From Clostridia bacterium (GTDB lineage Bacteria > Bacillota > Clostridia > Oscillospirales > Acutalibacteraceae): a DNA stretch of 64,000 nt. The position numbers and the translations under genes are program-made. The notes below the pieces were generated by a model that ran no database searches, was not told where the DNA came from, and was given only the letters and a program-made list of their open reading frames with translations. The stretch covers positions 26,286 through 90,285 of the forward strand of contig JAFRUO010000002.1 in NCBI GenBank assembly GCA_017438845.1. The letters run 5' to 3'. Positions 18,184 through 27,467 of this stretch are shown piece after piece. Each line of letters starts with the position of its first letter. The first letter of the stretch is position 1.

Positions 18184-18810
18184 ATGAAAATCGGAATTTT
18201 CGGAGGCACCTTTAACCCCGTGCATAACGGTCATATACGGCTTGCCGACGAGTTTAAAAACAGGCTCGGTCTGGACAAAATAATAGTCGTGCCCGACAAA
18301 AGACCCGTGCACAAGACCTGGGAGGACCTGATAATTGACGACATGCGCTACGATATGTGCGCTCTTGCGTTTGACAGGCCCGGTTACGAGGTCAGCCGTA
18401 TGGAAATGGACCGTGAGTCGGACAGCTACACGGTGCTGACCGTAAGGGAGCTTCGAAAGCAGTATAAGGACGACGAGCTTTACCTGATTATCGGCTCGGA
18501 TATGTTCCTTATTTTTCACAAGTGGTATAAGTACCGGGAGATAATGGAAAACTGTACACTGTGCGTGGCTTCCAGGGATGACGCAGACAGCCTTTTTGAG
18601 CTGAGAAGTTATGCGTTTTCGTTTCTCAAGGTGTATATTAAGGAGCTTGAGGGCAAGGGAATAATCATTTCTCCGGTGCAGCCCTATAAGCTCAGCTCCT
18701 CTGAAATCAGGCAGAAAATTAAAAACGGCGCGGATGTTTCGGAGTTTGTCCCCGAAAAGGTTTACGAATATATCAAAAAAAGAGGACTGTATGGATACCC
18801 AAAGGAATGA
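18184..18810 (+). CDS. nadD: Nicotinate-nucleotide adenylyltransferase
   Basis: 208 residues. Joins ATP with nicotinate mononucleotide to make deamido-NAD. The nucleotidyltransferase signature GGTFNPVHNGHIRLA is at the start, with IIGSDMFLIFHKWY in the middle and SSSEIRQKIKNG near the C-terminus. Its 3' end overlaps yqeK by 20 nt. Part of the common nadD-yqeK-rsfS cluster. Confidence 0.96.
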   Translation: MKIGIFGGTFNPVHNGHIRLADEFKNRLGLDKIIVVPDKRPVHKTWEDLIIDDMRYDMCALAFDRPGYEVSRMEMDRESDSYTVLTVRELRKQYKDDELYLIIGSDMFLIFHKWYKYREIMENCTLCVASRDDADSLFELRSYAFSFLKVYIKELEGKGIIISPVQPYKLSSSEIRQKIKNGADVSEFVPEKVYEYIKKRGLYGYPKE

Positions 18811-19390
18811 AGAGTTTATAAGCGAAATCAAAAAACGGCTTACGCCGTACAGGTTTTACCATTCGCTCAACGTTGCCGAGGAGGCGAAAAGGCTTGCCCT
18901 GAAATACGGTGCAGACCCCGACAAAGCCTTTACGGCAGGCCTTATTCACGATATAATGAAGGACACCGACAAGGCTGAGCAGAAACGGATAATTGAGCAG
19001 GGCGGGCACACGCTTACGCCCACCGAGCTTGAAAGCCCCAAGACCTGGCACGCCGTCAGCGGTGAAATCTTTTTAAGAAATGAACTCAATGTCACTGACG
19101 AAGAAATTCTTTCGGCGGTACGGTATCACACCACTGCGAAGGCAGGTATGACGCTTCTTGAAAAGGTGCTTTACATAGCCGACTACACCTCGGCTGAAAG
19201 GGATTACGACGACGTTGACGTAATCCGTGCGAAGGCGGAGCAAAGCCTTGAGGACGCTATGCTTTACGGTCTGCAGTACACAATCGGTGAAATGGTTAAA
19301 GAGGGCAGACCCGTACACCCCGACAGCATACACGCATACAATGAGGTAGCGGTATTTATTAAAAAGAGAGGAAAGGAACAAAAATGTTAA
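18791..19390 (+). CDS. yqeK: HD-domain diadenosine tetraphosphatase YqeK
   Basis: 199 residues. Symmetrical Ap4A hydrolase in characterised Firmicutes members. HD metal ligands are in YHSLNVAEEA, LIHDIMKD, WHAVSGEIF, VRYHTTAKAGM and YIADYTSAERDY. ATG 18791 is chosen because AGAGGA lies 5 nt upstream and the protein begins at the usual N-terminus; the frame extends upstream inside nadD. Its last codons overlap the rsfS start. Confidence 0.93.
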   Translation: MDTQRNEEFISEIKKRLTPYRFYHSLNVAEEAKRLALKYGADPDKAFTAGLIHDIMKDTDKAEQKRIIEQGGHTLTPTELESPKTWHAVSGEIFLRNELNVTDEEILSAVRYHTTAKAGMTLLEKVLYIADYTSAERDYDDVDVIRAKAEQSLEDAMLYGLQYTIGEMVKEGRPVHPDSIHAYNEVAVFIKKRGKEQKC

Positions 19391-19740
19391 CACAGGATAT
19401 ACTCGAAAATTCGGTAAAAATACTTGACAATAAAAAGGCGATTGACATAGTCGCACTTAAAATTAACGAGGTTACAAGCGTTGCGGACTATTTCGTCATC
19501 GTTTCGGGCACCTCGACCACTCATGTTAAGGCGCTTGCCGAGGAGCTTGAGGACAAGCTTTCGGAAATGGGGCAGGAGCCCAAGCATATTGAGGGCAAGG
19601 CTACGGGCTGGATACTGCTTGACTACGGCAATGTAGTCGTGCACGTTTTTACGCCCGACCAGAGGGAAAATTTCAACCTTGAAAAGCTCTGGCAGGATGC
19701 GGACACGGTTGACATTTCCGAATGGATAAAGGAAGACTAA
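19384..19740 (+). CDS. rsfS: Ribosomal silencing factor RsfS
   Basis: 118 residues. Binds L14 on the 50S subunit and blocks subunit joining under starvation. VTSVADYFVIVSGTSTTHVKA, KHIEGKATGWILLDYGNVVV and HVFTPDQRENFNLEKLW are the conserved blocks. The site GAGAGGAAAGGAAC precedes ATG. Confidence 0.96.
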   Translation: MLTQDILENSVKILDNKKAIDIVALKINEVTSVADYFVIVSGTSTTHVKALAEELEDKLSEMGQEPKHIEGKATGWILLDYGNVVVHVFTPDQRENFNLEKLWQDADTVDISEWIKED

Positions 19741-19771
19741 TAAACTTTTCATATATGCGAGGAAGATAGCT

Positions 19772-22180
19772 ATGGATTACAATTTTAAAAACGTTGAACA
19801 GAAATGGCAGCAAAAATGGGAGGAAGAGGGAGTTTTCCACGCAGTGGACAATTCCCCGAAGAAAAAATTCTACGCTCTTGTAGAGTTTCCCTATCCGTCG
19901 GGCGCAGGTATGCACGTCGGTCACATCAAGGCTTATTCCGGTCTTGAGGTTGTGTCGAGAAAAAGAAGGCTTGAGGGCTACAATGTGCTTTTCCCTATAG
20001 GCTTTGACGCATACGGACTGCCCACCGAAAACTATGCCATTAAAACAGGCATTCATCCCAGACAGGTAACGGACATCAATATCAAAAAATTCACTTCACA
20101 GCTTAAGCGCGTAGGCTTCTCCTTTGACTGGACGAGAGTTATCGACACCACCGAGGAGGGTTACTACAAGTGGACTCAGTGGATTTTCCTTAAAATGTTT
20201 GAAAACGGGCTTGCCTTCCGTGACAAGACCCTTGTAAACTACTGCCCCTCGTGTAAGGTTGTCCTTTCAAACGAGGACTCCCAGGGCGGCAAATGCGACA
20301 TCTGTCACAGCGATGTTGTTCAGAAGTCGAAGGACGTATGGTATTTGAGAATTACCGAGTATGCCGACAAGCTGCTTGAGGGCCTTGAGCACGTTGACTA
20401 CCTGCCGAACGTAAAGCTGCAGCAGGTTAACTGGATCGGAAAATCAAGAGGAGCCTTCGTTGACTTTACGCTTAACGAAATTCCCGAAAAGCTCGAAATA
20501 TATACCACAAGACCCGACACGCTTTTCGGCGTAACATTTATGGTTATCGCTCCCGAGCATCCGCTTATCGACAAGTACGCCGACAAAATCGGCAATATGC
20601 CCGAAATTGAAGCGTACCGTCAGGAATGTGCCAAGAAGACCGAGTTTGAGCGCACTCAGCTTGTCAAGGACAAGACGGGCGTATGCATTCGGGGAATCTC
20701 TGCAAAGAACCCCGTAAACGGCGATGACATTCCGATATATATATCGGACTATGTTATGATGGGCTACGGTACGGGCGCAATTATGGCTGTTCCCGCACAC
20801 GACCAGAGAGACTATGAGTTTGCAAAGAAATTCGGCATTAACATAATCGAGGTTATCAAGGGCGGCGACATTTCCGTTGAGGCATATACCGGCGACGGCG
20901 AAATGGTCAACTCCGGCTTCCTTAACGGTATGGACAACAAAAAGGACTCAATTGCAAAGATGATTGACTTCCTTCAGGAAAAGGGTATCGGCAAAGGCGG
21001 CGTTCAGTACAAGATGAAGGACTGGGCGTTTAACCGTCAGCGCTATTGGGGCGAGCCAATTCCGATTGTGCACTGCCCGAACTGCGGTCTTGTACCGCTG
21101 CCTTATGACGAGCTTCCTCTGAAGCTTCCCAAGGTGGAAAACTTTGAGCCCGGTCAGGACGGCGAAAGTCCGCTTGCAAAGATTGACTCCTTTGTCAACT
21201 GTAAGTGCCCGAAGTGCGGCGGCGACGCCAAGAGGGAGACCGACACCATGCCTCAGTGGGCAGGCTCAAGCTGGTACTTCCTGCGCTATATCGACCCGCA
21301 CAACGACAAGGAGCTTGCCTCTCAGGAAAAGCTTAATTACTGGGGACCGGTTGACTGGTACAACGGCGGTATGGAGCACGTCACACGACATATGATTTAT
21401 TCACGCTTCTGGCACCGCTTCCTTTACGACATCGGCGCAGTACCGTTCCCGGAGCCTTATCTTAAGAGAACCGCGCAGGGACTTATTTTGGGCCCCGACG
21501 GCGTTAAGATGAGTAAATCAAGAGGTAACGTAATCGACCCGAATGAGGTTGTCGACGTGTACGGCGCAGACGTACTTCGCACCTACGTTCTGTTTATGGG
21601 CGACTATGAGCAGGCGGCACCGTGGAGCGAGTCGAGCGTTAAGGGCTGTAAGAGATTCGTTGACCGCATTTGGAAGCTTCAGGAGATGCTTACCGACGGC
21701 GACGAGTACTCAGCGGAGCTTTCCTCCGCAATGCACAAGACGGTTAAAAAGGTTACTGGCGACATTGAGCAGATGAAGTTCAACACTGCCATCGCCGCCG
21801 TTATGACCCTGCTTAACAACATATACGACAAGGGCAGCATCAACCGCGCGGAGCTTAAGACCCTGCTGCTGCTTGTAAACCCGTTTGCTCCTCATATCAC
21901 CGAGGAAATGTGGAGCGCACTCGGTTACGGCGAAATGCTTGCCAAGGACGGAGTATGGCCCGAATATGACGAGGCGAAGTGTGTTGACTCGACCGTTGAA
22001 ATCGTTGTTCAGATTAACGGTAAAATCCGCACCAAGCTCAATGTCCCCACCGACATTTCAAACGAGGACGCAATTGCCCTTGCAAAGCAGGACGAAAAAA
22101 TTGCCGAGGAAATTGCAGGCAAGAACATAATCAAGGAAATTTACGTCAAGGGCAAGCTTGTAAATATAGTTGCTAAATAA
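19772..22180 (+). CDS. leuS: Leucyl-tRNA synthetase
   Basis: 802 residues, complete. HIGH-type motif YPSGAGMHVGHIKAY, the CP1 editing domain (TTRPDTLFGVTFMVIAPEHP and GTGAIMAVPAHDQRDYEFA), a zinc-like CPNCG..CPKCG insertion, WAGSSWYFLRYIDP, and KMSKS in GVKMSKSRGNV. The C-terminus carries the anticodon-binding and LeuRS-specific domains. The 31-nt upstream gap has no room for a T-box, so expression follows the upstream operon. A small ORF begins 11 nt downstream. Confidence 0.98.
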   Translation: MDYNFKNVEQKWQQKWEEEGVFHAVDNSPKKKFYALVEFPYPSGAGMHVGHIKAYSGLEVVSRKRRLEGYNVLFPIGFDAYGLPTENYAIKTGIHPRQVTDINIKKFTSQLKRVGFSFDWTRVIDTTEEGYYKWTQWIFLKMFENGLAFRDKTLVNYCPSCKVVLSNEDSQGGKCDICHSDVVQKSKDVWYLRITEYADKLLEGLEHVDYLPNVKLQQVNWIGKSRGAFVDFTLNEIPEKLEIYTTRPDTLFGVTFMVIAPEHPLIDKYADKIGNMPEIEAYRQECAKKTEFERTQLVKDKTGVCIRGISAKNPVNGDDIPIYISDYVMMGYGTGAIMAVPAHDQRDYEFAKKFGINIIEVIKGGDISVEAYTGDGEMVNSGFLNGMDNKKDSIAKMIDFLQEKGIGKGGVQYKMKDWAFNRQRYWGEPIPIVHCPNCGLVPLPYDELPLKLPKVENFEPGQDGESPLAKIDSFVNCKCPKCGGDAKRETDTMPQWAGSSWYFLRYIDPHNDKELASQEKLNYWGPVDWYNGGMEHVTRHMIYSRFWHRFLYDIGAVPFPEPYLKRTAQGLILGPDGVKMSKSRGNVIDPNEVVDVYGADVLRTYVLFMGDYEQAAPWSESSVKGCKRFVDRIWKLQEMLTDGDEYSAELSSAMHKTVKKVTGDIEQMKFNTAIAAVMTLLNNIYDKGSINRAELKTLLLLVNPFAPHITEEMWSALGYGEMLAKDGVWPEYDEAKCVDSTVEIVVQINGKIRTKLNVPTDISNEDAIALAKQDEKIAEEIAGKNIIKEIYVKGKLVNIVAK

Positions 22181-22191
22181 CAGGTGATATT

Positions 22192-22308
22192 ATGCTTTCT
22201 TTCGGCGATCTTGCAGATAAGCTGATTGATATTTTCAGAAACACAAGGGCGGCGGATGCCGTGATGTATATCGCGTCGCTCGTACAGGCATTCTTCAAAG
22301 GAGAATAA
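22192..22308 (+). CDS. Small peptide of 38 residues, unknown
   Basis: Starts MLSFGDLADKLIDIFRNTR and ends VQAFFKGE. ATG 22192 has CAGGTGAT at good distance upstream, and the stop lies 7 nt before the next gene's start, so spacing fits an operon. The sequence could form an amphipathic helix (alternating Leu/Ile/Phe and charged residues). I do not recognise a family; too short to be sure it is translated. Confidence 0.45.
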   Translation: MLSFGDLADKLIDIFRNTRAADAVMYIASLVQAFFKGE

Positions 22309-22315
22309 AGCCCTT

Positions 22316-23617
22316 ATGGTTAAACGGGTAATAAGCATCCTGCTGGTTGCTATTCTTACGGGATGCATCTGGGAGCAGACAAGCTCCTTTGCGAAAAGGC
22401 GTGACTTCGCTATTGTTGCCAACAGCGAGGAAACCGATATAACCTACGGCGAGTACGGCAACAGCTCGGAAATCGAGGACGAGTTTAAAAGCAAAAAGGA
22501 CGAGCTTGAAAAGCTTGTCGGTAACTCCGACGAGGAAACTCAGCTTCAGGTAAAGACCCTCTTTGCCGAGCTTTACGGCTTTTTAAAGGACGTTGTAACC
22601 TCGGGCGGAGAGGTAAGGGACCTTGACTCTGCGGAAGAAAAATTTACCGACATCTTTAACGGGCTTTTCGCCCTTGACACCAAGCTTTACAACACCAGCC
22701 CCGAGCTTATGGGCGAGCTTACCAACAAGGGCTTCGTCACAACGGCAATCGGCATAGTCTGGGACATTGTAACCTTCTACGACAACAACAGGGTAAATTC
22801 CCAGACGATGAAGGAAAATGTCACAAGGCTTGAGGACATACCGTACATTGACGACGGCTCGGGCGAGCATATGCTTGACATCTTTTATCCCGAGGGGACA
22901 AAGGAAAAGCTGCCCGTGATAATTGATATTCACGGCGGCGGACTGATGATGGGCGACAAGGACTCAAACCGTGTTTACTGCTCATACCTTGCCGAAAGGG
23001 GATACACGGTGGTTGCGCTTAACTACCGCCTTTCGCCCGACGTGCTTTATCCGTCGCAGGTGCAGGACATTATGGCGGCATTCAAATGGGTGCACGACAA
23101 CGCCGACAAATATTTTATCGACCTTGAAAAGGTTTATGTCACGGGCGACTCGGCAGGCGGTCAGCTTGCGTACTACGTTCCGCTTGTGAACACAAGCGAA
23201 CAGCTTCAGGCGCTCTATGAGGTTGAGCCTTCGGGACTTGAAATTGACGCGCTCGGTCTTGTGTCGGGAATGTACGACTTTAAGAACGGCTTTAACGCGC
23301 CGCTTCTGTCGTGCTATTTCGGCTTTGACTATAAGAACTCGCCCTACTACAATTACCTTCAGCCCGAAGAGGTGCTGGATTTGGGCGCTCTTCCGCCGAG
23401 CTATATTGTCACCTGCTCAAGGGATTTTCTCCACGCCTCGGGCGTGTATTTCGATGAAATACTGACCGAGAAAAATATTGAGCATCAGTTCCGTGACTGG
23501 GGGCTTTCGGTCACCAAGGGTTCGGGACACATCACCTCGGTAGCCTATCCCGAAATTGAAGAAAGCCAGAACACCATAAACGAAATGCTCGCATTTTTTG
23601 AAAGTCATACAAAATGA
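22316..23617 (+). CDS. Alpha/beta-hydrolase lipoprotein (HSL-type esterase)
   Basis: 433 residues. A short signal peptide ends in lipobox LTGC (Cys about 17), so it should sit on the outer membrane face. About 130 residues of unassigned, acidic, helical sequence precede the hydrolase domain: oxyanion motif DIHGGGLMMGD, nucleophile GDSAGGQLAYY, acid in SRDFLHASG, and histidine in GSGHI. This is the hormone-sensitive-lipase/carboxylesterase arrangement; the substrate may be an acetylated sugar or other ester. Starts 7 nt after the small ORF and ends at a terminator. Confidence 0.85.
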   Translation: MVKRVISILLVAILTGCIWEQTSSFAKRRDFAIVANSEETDITYGEYGNSSEIEDEFKSKKDELEKLVGNSDEETQLQVKTLFAELYGFLKDVVTSGGEVRDLDSAEEKFTDIFNGLFALDTKLYNTSPELMGELTNKGFVTTAIGIVWDIVTFYDNNRVNSQTMKENVTRLEDIPYIDDGSGEHMLDIFYPEGTKEKLPVIIDIHGGGLMMGDKDSNRVYCSYLAERGYTVVALNYRLSPDVLYPSQVQDIMAAFKWVHDNADKYFIDLEKVYVTGDSAGGQLAYYVPLVNTSEQLQALYEVEPSGLEIDALGLVSGMYDFKNGFNAPLLSCYFGFDYKNSPYYNYLQPEEVLDLGALPPSYIVTCSRDFLHASGVYFDEILTEKNIEHQFRDWGLSVTKGSGHITSVAYPEIEESQNTINEMLAFFESHTK

Positions 23618-23620
23618 AAA

Positions 23621-23656
23621 AAGACAGCAAAGATAACCTTTGCAGTCTTTATTTTA
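23621..23656 (+). terminator. Intrinsic terminator after the esterase gene
   Basis: Stem AAGACAGCAAAG / CTTTGCAGTCTT with a 4-5 nt loop and one mismatch, followed by TATTTTAT. Confidence 0.75.
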
Positions 23657-23668
23657 TGAATACCGAAC

Positions 23669-23777
23669 AGCCTTCCCCTTGAGGTGACTCCCTTGTTAAG
23701 GGAGATGTCTGCGAAGCAGACAGAGGGTTTCCTGTTTTCGGAGAAAAAAGGGGGACCGCTTGCGGCGGATGAGGTGT
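23669..23777 (+). repeat. Dispersed intergenic repeat, copy 1
   Basis: Begins AGCCTTCCCC and ends GGATGAGGTG. Inside are CTCCC..GGGAG and the mini-hairpin TCTGCGAAGCAGA. The first 85 nt or so match 25354-25464 with about three differences. Ends of this type (GCCTTCCCC / GATGAGGTG) recur as short intergenic elements in gut Clostridia, as I recall them; no encoded protein. Confidence 0.75.
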
Positions 23778-23801
23778 AGGTGCGAAGCACCGTTTAAAAC
23801 C

Positions 23802-25190
23802 TTATTTTTTGAAAAATCCCCGCTGATCCATTCTCATAATAATCGAAGCTATCTGCGCGCGGCTTGCGCCCTCTTTAGCGGCAATTCTTCCGTCCGACAT
23901 TCCGCTGATTATGCCCTTGTTAACCGCCCACGCAAGCGGAACCTTGGCGTATGAGCTTATTTTGGAAACATCCTTATAGCTTGCCAGCACCTTGTCCGCA
24001 TTGCTGACTGTCGGCGAACCGATGTACTTATAAAGAATTGTAGCCACCTGCTCACGCGTGATTGCGTCACCGACGCCGAACCTTCCGTTCTGATAGCCGG
24101 AAACGATTCCCTTTTGTACCGCCCAGTTTACAGCGGCGGCATAGTATGCGCCTTTGGGAACATCCCTGAATTTGGAAGCCGTGTTATATTTTGAAAGATC
24201 TGCGCCTGCAATTCTGGCAAGTATGAGTACAAAATCCTGACGTCTTATATTATCAACCACGCCGAACATACCGTTCTCATAGCCCGACATAAAGCCTTTG
24301 TCGTAAACATATTTTACGCTGTTATAGTACCAAGCGCTTTTCGGAACATCACGGAACCACTTTGTCCATTCTTCAAGAATATAGTTATTATCATTATGAA
24401 GCAGAAAAGCATAATATTCATTTCCCTGTCCGAATAGACTGATATCTGTTTCTCCTTCGGGAGCCCAGTAATCCCAGATTCGGCAACTGTTTTTTGCGGA
24501 TACTTTAACTTTATAATCAGGTATATAATCACCATACTTAAGTGCATATGAATTAAAGAAGCTGGCATAAGGTGTTTTCGGAGAAAAAGCAACTTTTTTG
24601 CCGTTTATTCTGATATCTTCTGTACCATTTTTACCTAAATACGGAGAAATAAAGCTATATTTTTCATAATCATTGTATTTGCTTTCTTCTCCGTTATCTA
24701 ATACAATTACTCCATATTTATCTAAGTGAAACTTTCTGTCGCACTTTGACAGAATTGAGACTTTTGTATAGCTTGATGATCTTTTTTCTACAAGTATTAA
24801 AGCATTATCAAGCCCTATATCTACTATTTTATGGCTATTTCCATATCTATCCGTAAAAGTGATTTCGGCATTTGAGCCCTTTTGATATTGATAGTTTTTA
24901 CTTTCGGGTAAATCCTGATAACATGTGTATTTATTAATCTTTCCGTTTGTTATATGGTAATAGTAAGGAATTTCCTCTGACCAGTTATAATCCGTCAGCT
25001 TTTTAATCAGCCCGTCGGTCGTGGCTTTCTTTGACAGAGCCGCAATTTTGTCGGAATTAACCGTGATATAACTGTCAAGTCCGCCGGGCAAAGCCGCAGA
25101 CGAGCCCGTTGCCAGCAACGGCAGAGCCGATAACATCATAATGACTGTAAGCAACGCCGACAGCGGTCTTTTGATAAATGCTTTTTTCAT
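23802..25190 (-). CDS. Secreted protein with three C-terminal SLH domains
   Basis: 462 residues. A signal peptide (MKKAFIKRPLSALLTVIMM, cleavage likely after SSA) is followed by about 290 residues of unassigned, Tyr/Lys-rich sequence and three S-layer homology repeats: FRDVPKSAWYYNSVKYVYDK, FRDVPKGAYYAAAVNWAVQK and YKDVSKISSYAKVPLAWAVN. SLH repeats bind pyruvylated wall polymer, so the protein is probably wall-bound. ATG 25190 has GGGAGGAAG upstream. The middle (about 24350-25000) is clearly more AT-rich than both ends and than neighbouring genes, suggesting a recombined or acquired variable domain. The gene is flanked on both sides by the same dispersed repeat. Confidence 0.85.
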   Translation of the reverse strand: MKKAFIKRPLSALLTVIMMLSALPLLATGSSAALPGGLDSYITVNSDKIAALSKKATTDGLIKKLTDYNWSEEIPYYYHITNGKINKYTCYQDLPESKNYQYQKGSNAEITFTDRYGNSHKIVDIGLDNALILVEKRSSSYTKVSILSKCDRKFHLDKYGVIVLDNGEESKYNDYEKYSFISPYLGKNGTEDIRINGKKVAFSPKTPYASFFNSYALKYGDYIPDYKVKVSAKNSCRIWDYWAPEGETDISLFGQGNEYYAFLLHNDNNYILEEWTKWFRDVPKSAWYYNSVKYVYDKGFMSGYENGMFGVVDNIRRQDFVLILARIAGADLSKYNTASKFRDVPKGAYYAAAVNWAVQKGIVSGYQNGRFGVGDAITREQVATILYKYIGSPTVSNADKVLASYKDVSKISSYAKVPLAWAVNKGIISGMSDGRIAAKEGASRAQIASIIMRMDQRGFFKK

Positions 25191-25257
25191 AATACTTCCT
25201 CCCAAGTTTTTATATTTTTATTGTAACACCCGACCTGCCTTCGGTCAACAAAAAAAT

Positions 25258-25306
25258 GCCTTCCCCTTGAGGGGAAGGTGCTGAGCAAAGCGAAGCGGAT
25301 GAGGTG
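25258..25306 (+). repeat. Dispersed intergenic repeat, short copy
   Basis: Begins GCCTTCCCCTTGAGGGGAAG and ends CGGATGAGGTG. It has the ends of the longer copies but lacks their internal 60-nt part; GCCTTCCCC pairs with GGGGAAGG. Confidence 0.75.
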
Positions 25307-25331
25307 GAATATAAAAACATCAACCTTCGGC

Positions 25332-25350
25332 GGGCGGATGATATCCGCCC
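25332..25350 (+). repeat. Perfect hairpin GGGCGGAT-GAT-ATCCGCCC
   Basis: 8-bp inverted repeat with 3-nt loop. An inverted copy with loop ATC lies at 25568-25586, and another perfect hairpin (GGACGACC-AAT-GGTCGTCC) at 25490-25508. All are between the SLH and UPF0210 genes, which otherwise hold no ORF that I can support. Confidence 0.7.
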
Positions 25351-25353
25351 AAA

Positions 25354-25464
25354 AGCCTTCCCCGTGAGGTGACTCCCGGGTTAAGGGAGATGTCTGCGAA
25401 GCAGACAGAGGGTTTCCTGTTTTCGGAGAAAAAAGGTGCTGAGCGAAGCGAGGCGGATGAGGTG
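25354..25464 (+). repeat. Dispersed intergenic repeat, copy 2
   Basis: Direct-orientation copy of 23669-23777, with CTGAGCGAAGCGAGGCGG in place of the GACCGCTTGCGGCGG part near the 3' end. Together with copy 1 it brackets the SLH gene. A further partial start (AGCCTTCCCC) lies near 25590. Confidence 0.75.
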
Positions 25465-25614
25465 TAATAAAATCACATCAACCCTCGGCGGACGACCAAT
25501 GGTCGTCCCTACGGTATGTGCGGAAAATCACATTGGATATTCGCCGTAAATATGCGGTAATATCGGCGGGCGGATATCATCCGCCCGACAGCCTTCCCCT
25601 TACACAGGTGAAGC

Positions 25615-25644
25615 AAAAAAGACAACCGCACGGGAGCGGTTGTC
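25615..25644 (-). terminator. Intrinsic terminator of the ACT-UPF0210 operon
   Basis: On the minus strand: stem GACAACCGC / GCGGTTGTC, 6-nt loop, then TTTTTT. It lies 19 nt after the UPF0210 stop. Confidence 0.9.
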
Positions 25645-25662
25645 CGAATTGTTAATGCTGAT

Positions 25663-27018
25663 TTAATTTTTCAGGCTCTGAAGCGGTGCGGGAATTCGTC
25701 CGCCCCTTGAAATGAATTTGGCAGGGGAGGCGGTGTTGACCTTCATTATCGGGGAAACTCCGAAAAGTCCACCGAAGTTGATTTCCTCTCCGTCCTTCTT
25801 GCCGATTGCGGGGATTACCCTTACCGCCGTGGTCTTTGAGTTTACCATGCCGATTGCCGCCTCGTCTGCGATAATACCTGCGATTACCTCCTCGGGTGTG
25901 TCGCCGGGAATTGCTATCATATCAAGCCCTACCGAGCAGACCGCCGTCATTGCCTCAAGCTTTTCAATCAGCAGTGAGCCGCTTCTTGCGGCGTCAATCA
26001 TACCTGCGTCCTCGCTGACGGGAATGAATGCGCCCGAAAGCCCTCCGACGTGGCTTGAAGCCATAACGCCGCCCTTTTTGACTGCGTCGTTGAGAAGCGC
26101 AAGGCAGGCTGTCGTGCCGCAGGCTCCGCACTGTTCAAGTCCCATTTCCTCAAGTATGTGAGCCACCGAGTCGCCTACCGCAGGGGTGGGGGCGAGGGAC
26201 AGGTCGACTATGCCGAACGGAACGCCGAGCCTTTCGCTTGCAACGGAGGCGACAAGCTGACCGACCCTTGTAATTTTAAAGGCTGTCTTTTTAACTGTGT
26301 CTGCAACCTGTGTTATATCCGCTTCGGGTATTTTTGAAAGCGCCGCCCTTACAACGCCGGGGCCCGAAACGCCGACGTTGATTACGCAGTCGGGCTCGCC
26401 TGCGCCGTGGAAGGCGCCTGCCATAAACGGGTTGTCCTCGGGCGCGTTACAGAACACGACAAGCTTTGACGGGCCAACAAGCCCCTTGTCCTTTGTAAGG
26501 ACAGCGGACTGCCTTACGATTTTGCCCATAAGCCTTACGGCGTCCATATTAATGCCCGTCTTTGTCGAGCCGATATTTACGCTTGAACAGATTCTCTCCG
26601 TCTCGGAAAGCGCCTCGGGAATGCTGTTAATCAGCGCCTCGTCGCCCGAAGCGAAGCCCTTGTGAACGAGGGCGGAATAACCGCCGAGGAAGTTAACGCC
26701 GACCTGCTTTGCCGCACGGTCAAGAGTTTTTGCGTATTTTACGGGGTCGCCGCCGCTTGCGGCAAGTATCATTGCAATCGGCGTTACCGAAATTCTTTTG
26801 TTGATAATCGGGATTCCGTACTGCTTTTCGATGTCCTCGCCCGTGTAGACGAGCTTTTCCGCCTTGCGGCAGATTTTGTCGTAAATTCTGTCGCACGCGC
26901 GCTCAATGTCCGAGTCGGCGCAGTCAAGCAGGGAAATACCCATGGTAATGGTACGTATGTCGAGGTTTTCCTCGCGTATCATATTAATTGTTTCAAGTAT
27001 ATCCTGAGTGTTAATCAT
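25663..27018 (-). CDS. UPF0210 (PFL) family protein
   Basis: 451 residues, normal length. Recognised by [85 protein letters not shown] and [20 protein letters not shown]. The biochemical role is unknown. It follows a UPF0237 ACT-domain gene by 20 nt; this pairing is widely conserved and suggests the ACT protein senses a ligand for, or regulates, this enzyme-like protein. The start ATG is preceded by AAAAGG. Confidence 0.93.
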   Translation of the reverse strand: MINTQDILETINMIREENLDIRTITMGISLLDCADSDIERACDRIYDKICRKAEKLVYTGEDIEKQYGIPIINKRISVTPIAMILAASGGDPVKYAKTLDRAAKQVGVNFLGGYSALVHKGFASGDEALINSIPEALSETERICSSVNIGSTKTGINMDAVRLMGKIVRQSAVLTKDKGLVGPSKLVVFCNAPEDNPFMAGAFHGAGEPDCVINVGVSGPGVVRAALSKIPEADITQVADTVKKTAFKITRVGQLVASVASERLGVPFGIVDLSLAPTPAVGDSVAHILEEMGLEQCGACGTTACLALLNDAVKKGGVMASSHVGGLSGAFIPVSEDAGMIDAARSGSLLIEKLEAMTAVCSVGLDMIAIPGDTPEEVIAGIIADEAAIGMVNSKTTAVRVIPAIGKKDGEEINFGGLFGVSPIMKVNTASPAKFISRGGRIPAPLQSLKN

Positions 27019-27038
27019 ATCAATTACCTTTTCCGAAA

Positions 27039-27308
27039 TTATATTCTGTGCATTGAGTTGAAAATATCCTCGTGCATTGCGTTTACCGACAGGTGAAGCT
27101 CATCCCCGAGCTTTCTGCAGCCCTCGGCAAAGGCGGTGAATTCAATATCGCACTTTGACACATCGACAAGCATAATCATACAGAACATATCCTGCAGAAT
27201 TGACTGTGAAACCTCAATGACATTTACGTTGTGCTGAGCACAGACGGTTGAAATTTTCGCAAGGATACCTACCATATCCTTGCCGACAACGGTAATAATT
27301 GCTCTCAT
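27039..27308 (-). CDS. UPF0237 ACT-domain protein
   Basis: 89 residues forming one ACT domain: [38 protein letters not shown] and [12 protein letters not shown] domains bind amino acids or related small ligands. Ribosome-binding site GGAGGT is 5 nt upstream of ATG. First gene of a two-gene minus-strand operon with UPF0210, divergent from the PHP phosphatase gene. Confidence 0.93.
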   Translation of the reverse strand: MRAIITVVGKDMVGILAKISTVCAQHNVNVIEVSQSILQDMFCMIMLVDVSKCDIEFTAFAEGCRKLGDELHLSVNAMHEDIFNSMHRI

Positions 27309-27342
27309 ACGGTACCTCCGTGAACGCTTTCTTATTTTTTTC

Positions 27343-27359
27343 TATGGTATTTTACCATA
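27343..27359. promoter_or_regulatory. Operator-like palindrome in a divergent promoter region
   Basis: TATGGTA-TTT-TACCATA, a perfect 7-bp inverted repeat 35 nt from the ACT gene start. It could bind a dimeric regulator; the T-rich flank could also make it a weak stem-loop. On the plus side TATAAT at 27438-27443 may serve the PHP gene, but its -35 is poor. Confidence 0.4.
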
Positions 27360-27467
27360 CTTCATAAAAAAAGAACATATTAAAAATAAAAAAATTTAAA
27401 AAATATATACTATTCTTTCGTTTTTTATGATATTATTTATAATACCAACCGACAAAGAGGTGGAAAA

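Noticed and set aside
19741..19771. T-box or riboswitch upstream of leuS
   Set aside because: Only 31 nt separate rsfS and leuS.
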